A stretch of DNA of 8,041 nt, from the NCBI GenBank assembly GCA_009926195.1, contig RFPK01000084.1, positions 1-8,041 on the forward strand, written 5' to 3'. Shown here piece after piece: positions 6,940 through 8,041 of the stretch. The stretch's first letter is position 1. The number at the start of each line of letters is the position of its first letter. The notes below the pieces were generated by a model. The model worked only from the letters and a program-made list of their open reading frames with translations, searched no databases and was not told where the DNA came from. This stretch comes from Synechococcaceae bacterium WB4_1_0192 (GTDB taxonomy: Bacteria; Cyanobacteriota; Cyanobacteriia; PCC-6307; Cyanobiaceae). The translations under genes were made by a program, and so were the position numbers.

Positions 6940-7149
6940 GGAGGAAAGACCATGGCGCAGCTGTCAGGCCGCCCCAAGGCCATTCCAGCCAGGACTGTGT
7001 GGACGATCACACAACGGCGCTGTGCGCTGATTGGAACTGCTGATTTTTTCTGTAGAGTTTCTGCAGCTTCTGCTGATCACCCCTGGCCCTGCCAACTCTG
7101 GCCCGATTGCATTGCCGGCCATGGCAGAGGCGTCGCATCTGGGCGATGA
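6940..7149 (+). CDS. Possible small ORF (65 aa, ATG 6952) with strong ribosome site
   Basis: GGAGG at 6940-6944 lies seven bases before ATG 6952, a near-ideal spacing and better than any other start among the right-hand genes. The frame, MAQLSGRPKAIPARTVWTIT at its start, runs 65 codons to a stop at 7147-7149 and overlaps the first ~14 codons of the next gene in another frame. The peptide is basic at the N-terminus, has several cysteines and tryptophans, and matches no family I know. It could be a small protein, a leader peptide, or chance. The coding frame is 6952-7149; the ribosome site is included in this entry. Confidence 0.25.
   Translation, partial: GGKTMAQLSGRPKAIPARTVWTITQRRCALIGTADFFCRVSAASADHPWPCQLWPDCIAGHGRGVASGR
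6996..7013. promoter_or_regulatory. Crp-like 18-bp dyad operator candidate
   Basis: TGTGTGGACGATCACACA is a perfect 6-bp inverted repeat (TGTGTG/CACACA) with a 6-base spacer. Read as TGTGT-N6-TCACA it differs at one position from the Crp-family consensus TGTGA-N6-TCACA. Its centre is about 60 bases upstream of the start predicted from the weak promoter at 7031-7058, near a classic activator position. This is a motif match only. Regulation is inferred. Confidence 0.35.
7031..7058 (+). promoter_or_regulatory. Weak sigma-70-type promoter candidate
   Basis: TTGGAA at 7031-7036 and TAGAGT at 7053-7058 are 16 bases apart, each matching four of six consensus positions. The AT-rich stretch TGATTTTTTCTGTAGAG around them stands out in this GC-rich window. 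It would drive the gene starting near 7107. Confidence 0.3.
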
Positions 7150-7901
7150 TCTCGCTGGCCGCGACCGTTGCGGCCGTCGGAACGATTCACTCGGGTCATC
7201 CCCTGCCTGCGTCCCATGGCGTGCTGGATCCTTCGGCCCTGGTGCCTGAGGGCAAGAGCAATCCGGCCAGCTTCAGCCCGGCCGAGCTGCGGGAACTGCA
7301 ACGCCGTTTCGGCGTGCATGGTCCGCAACCGCGCCTGGCCCAGCTGTTCACCCGAGGCATGGATCAGCTGAGCCCCCTGCGCTCGCACACCGTCAGCCGC
7401 CTCGAGGAACTCCGTCCCGTGGTGCTGCGGGAGAGCCGGCGCACCGGCATCAACCCGATGCTGCTGGCGGCGATCCTGTTTGATGAGCTCCAGCACGCCA
7501 AGCCCGGTGAGGATCTGCCCCTGGCGGCCCACTCCGGTCTGTTCAGCACCCATGGCCCCGCCCAGCTCGGCCTGAGCGAGATGGTCAAACAGGGACTGCT
7601 GCGCCCGGACGCCAGCCCGGCTGAGGTGCAGGCGGCCCGTGAGCAGCTGCTCGATCCCGATCGCAACGTGGCGCTGCTGGCGGGCAAGCTCAACCGCCTG
7701 CTCCACGCCCTGGAGCGACCCGCCAGCGCCACCTACGGCGTCAGCAGCGACCCGACCCATGCCAAGACGGTGGCGACCCTCGCTTACCTGCACAACGGCA
7801 AGCTCGACTACCCGACCCGGATCCTGCGTTACATCCAGGATCCGGAGCTGCATGGTCTGATCTACGGCCAGCACCGCAAACCCCTCAGCCCCCTGATCTG
7901 A
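7107..7901 (+). CDS. Putative exported lytic-transglycosylase-like (lysozyme-fold) protein
   Basis: I do not recognise a named family, but the layout resembles an SLT/lysozyme-fold peptidoglycan enzyme. From TTG 7107 the N-terminus is RPWQRRR followed by a hydrophobic stretch (residues ~11-28), a likely signal peptide or membrane anchor. Residues 105-130 read VVLRESRRTGINPMLLAAILFDE, resembling the helix before the catalytic glutamate of lytic transglycosylases, with E127 the candidate. GPAQLGL at 150-156 resembles the conserved G-x-x-Q element, and AYLHNGKLDYPTRILRYI at 226-243 resembles the later A-Y-N-G/Y-P motif. The product has 264 residues. TTG 7107 keeps the basic N-region, and a stop at 7074 limits the frame. 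ATG 7146 would leave only a short hydrophobic start. It probably acts in the periplasm on peptidoglycan. An inactive structural relative is also possible. Confidence 0.6.
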   Translation: MHCRPWQRRRIWAMISLAATVAAVGTIHSGHPLPASHGVLDPSALVPEGKSNPASFSPAELRELQRRFGVHGPQPRLAQLFTRGMDQLSPLRSHTVSRLEELRPVVLRESRRTGINPMLLAAILFDELQHAKPGEDLPLAAHSGLFSTHGPAQLGLSEMVKQGLLRPDASPAEVQAAREQLLDPDRNVALLAGKLNRLLHALERPASATYGVSSDPTHAKTVATLAYLHNGKLDYPTRILRYIQDPELHGLIYGQHRKPLSPLI

Positions 7902-7923
7902 AACCAGCCGGGCCGGCGTTCGT

Positions 7924-8041
7924 TCAGCAGAGCACGCCAAGGGCTGCCAGACGAACCTGCAGGGCGTGCCAATCGAAGCTGCGAGGATCAGCGCGCTCCA
8001 GGCCGAGATCAACGTGGCGGTGGGTTGTGATGCTGTCAGCG
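7924..8041 (-). CDS. C-terminal end of an unidentified gene entering from the right edge
   Basis: The minus strand is open from the right edge to TGA 7926-7924. It gives 38 residues including DSITTHRHVDLGLERADPRS and ending WHALQVRLAALGVLC. Codon choice is the same GC-rich style as the other cyanobacterial genes. It is convergent with the exported-protein gene, with 22 bp between the stops. I do not recognise the family, and too little is present to assign a role. It could be a chance open stretch. Confidence 0.45.
   Translation of the reverse strand, partial: ADSITTHRHVDLGLERADPRSFDWHALQVRLAALGVLC

Larger units (their letters stand above)
6892..7106. promoter_or_regulatory. Divergent intergenic region between pgi and the exported protein gene
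   Basis: This ~215-bp gap separates the pgi start (leftward) from the likely start at 7107 (rightward). It holds an 18-bp dyad at 6996-7013 and a promoter-like pair at 7031-7058. A short open frame with a good ribosome site starts at 6952. No tRNA, small-RNA fold or repeat was recognised. Confidence 0.5.

Noticed and set aside
7902..7923. GC-rich GCCGGGCCGGC as a terminator after the exported-protein gene
   Set aside because: The inverted halves leave only about a one-base loop and no T-tract follows, so no sensible hairpin terminator can be drawn.
7077..8012. Minus-strand open frame of 311 codons opposite the exported-protein gene
   Set aside because: Gln/Ala/Gly-rich shadow. The plus-strand frame has a signal-like N-terminus and family-like motifs, and the right-edge minus gene uses a different frame.

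Overview
The window looks like GC-rich chromosome of a picocyanobacterium of the Synechococcus/Cyanobium type. The dapF, leuS, pgi and NifS-family proteins read as cyanobacterial versions, and a divergent cyanobacterial Hfq sits head-to-head with dapF. The organism call rests on protein recognition by eye, not on a search. The genes are housekeeping genes. I see no phage, CRISPR, insertion sequence, defence island, rRNA or tRNA, and no convincing new system. What stands out is that several genes carry lesions that look like assembly or amplification artefacts and could be mistaken for novelty.

Layout. Positions 1-~420 appear foreign: the minus strand carries the last ~60 codons of murC overlapping the start of ddl, the order of a (beta)proteobacterial division and cell-wall cluster. 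The murC tail is joined in frame to a cyanobacterial cysteine desulfurase, which loses its catalytic-cysteine region. The ddl fragment folds back on itself in a perfect 67-bp inverted repeat ending exactly at base 1. Positions 421-2565 (minus) hold dapF followed by the desulfurase, spaced 12 bp apart as an operon. DapF has a C-terminal extension of about 100 residues with four clustered cysteines. Positions 2607-2846 (plus) hold hfq, and 2899-5262 (plus) hold leuS. LeuS keeps every catalytic motif but appears to lack about 70-80 residues of the anticodon-binding domain. Positions 5276-6891 (minus) hold pgi, convergent with leuS, broken by a 14-bp tandem duplication that shifts the frame. Positions 7107-7901 (plus) hold a putative exported lytic-transglycosylase-like protein. 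The minus-strand end of an unidentified gene enters from the right edge at 7924-8041.

The genes do not form one pathway. DapF makes meso-diaminopimelate for peptidoglycan and lysine. The desulfurase supplies sulfur. LeuRS charges tRNA-Leu. Pgi interconverts glucose-6-phosphate and fructose-6-phosphate. The last full gene probably acts on the cell wall. The ~215-bp gap upstream of that gene holds an 18-bp dyad close to the Crp consensus, a weak promoter-like pair and a small ORF with a good ribosome binding site.
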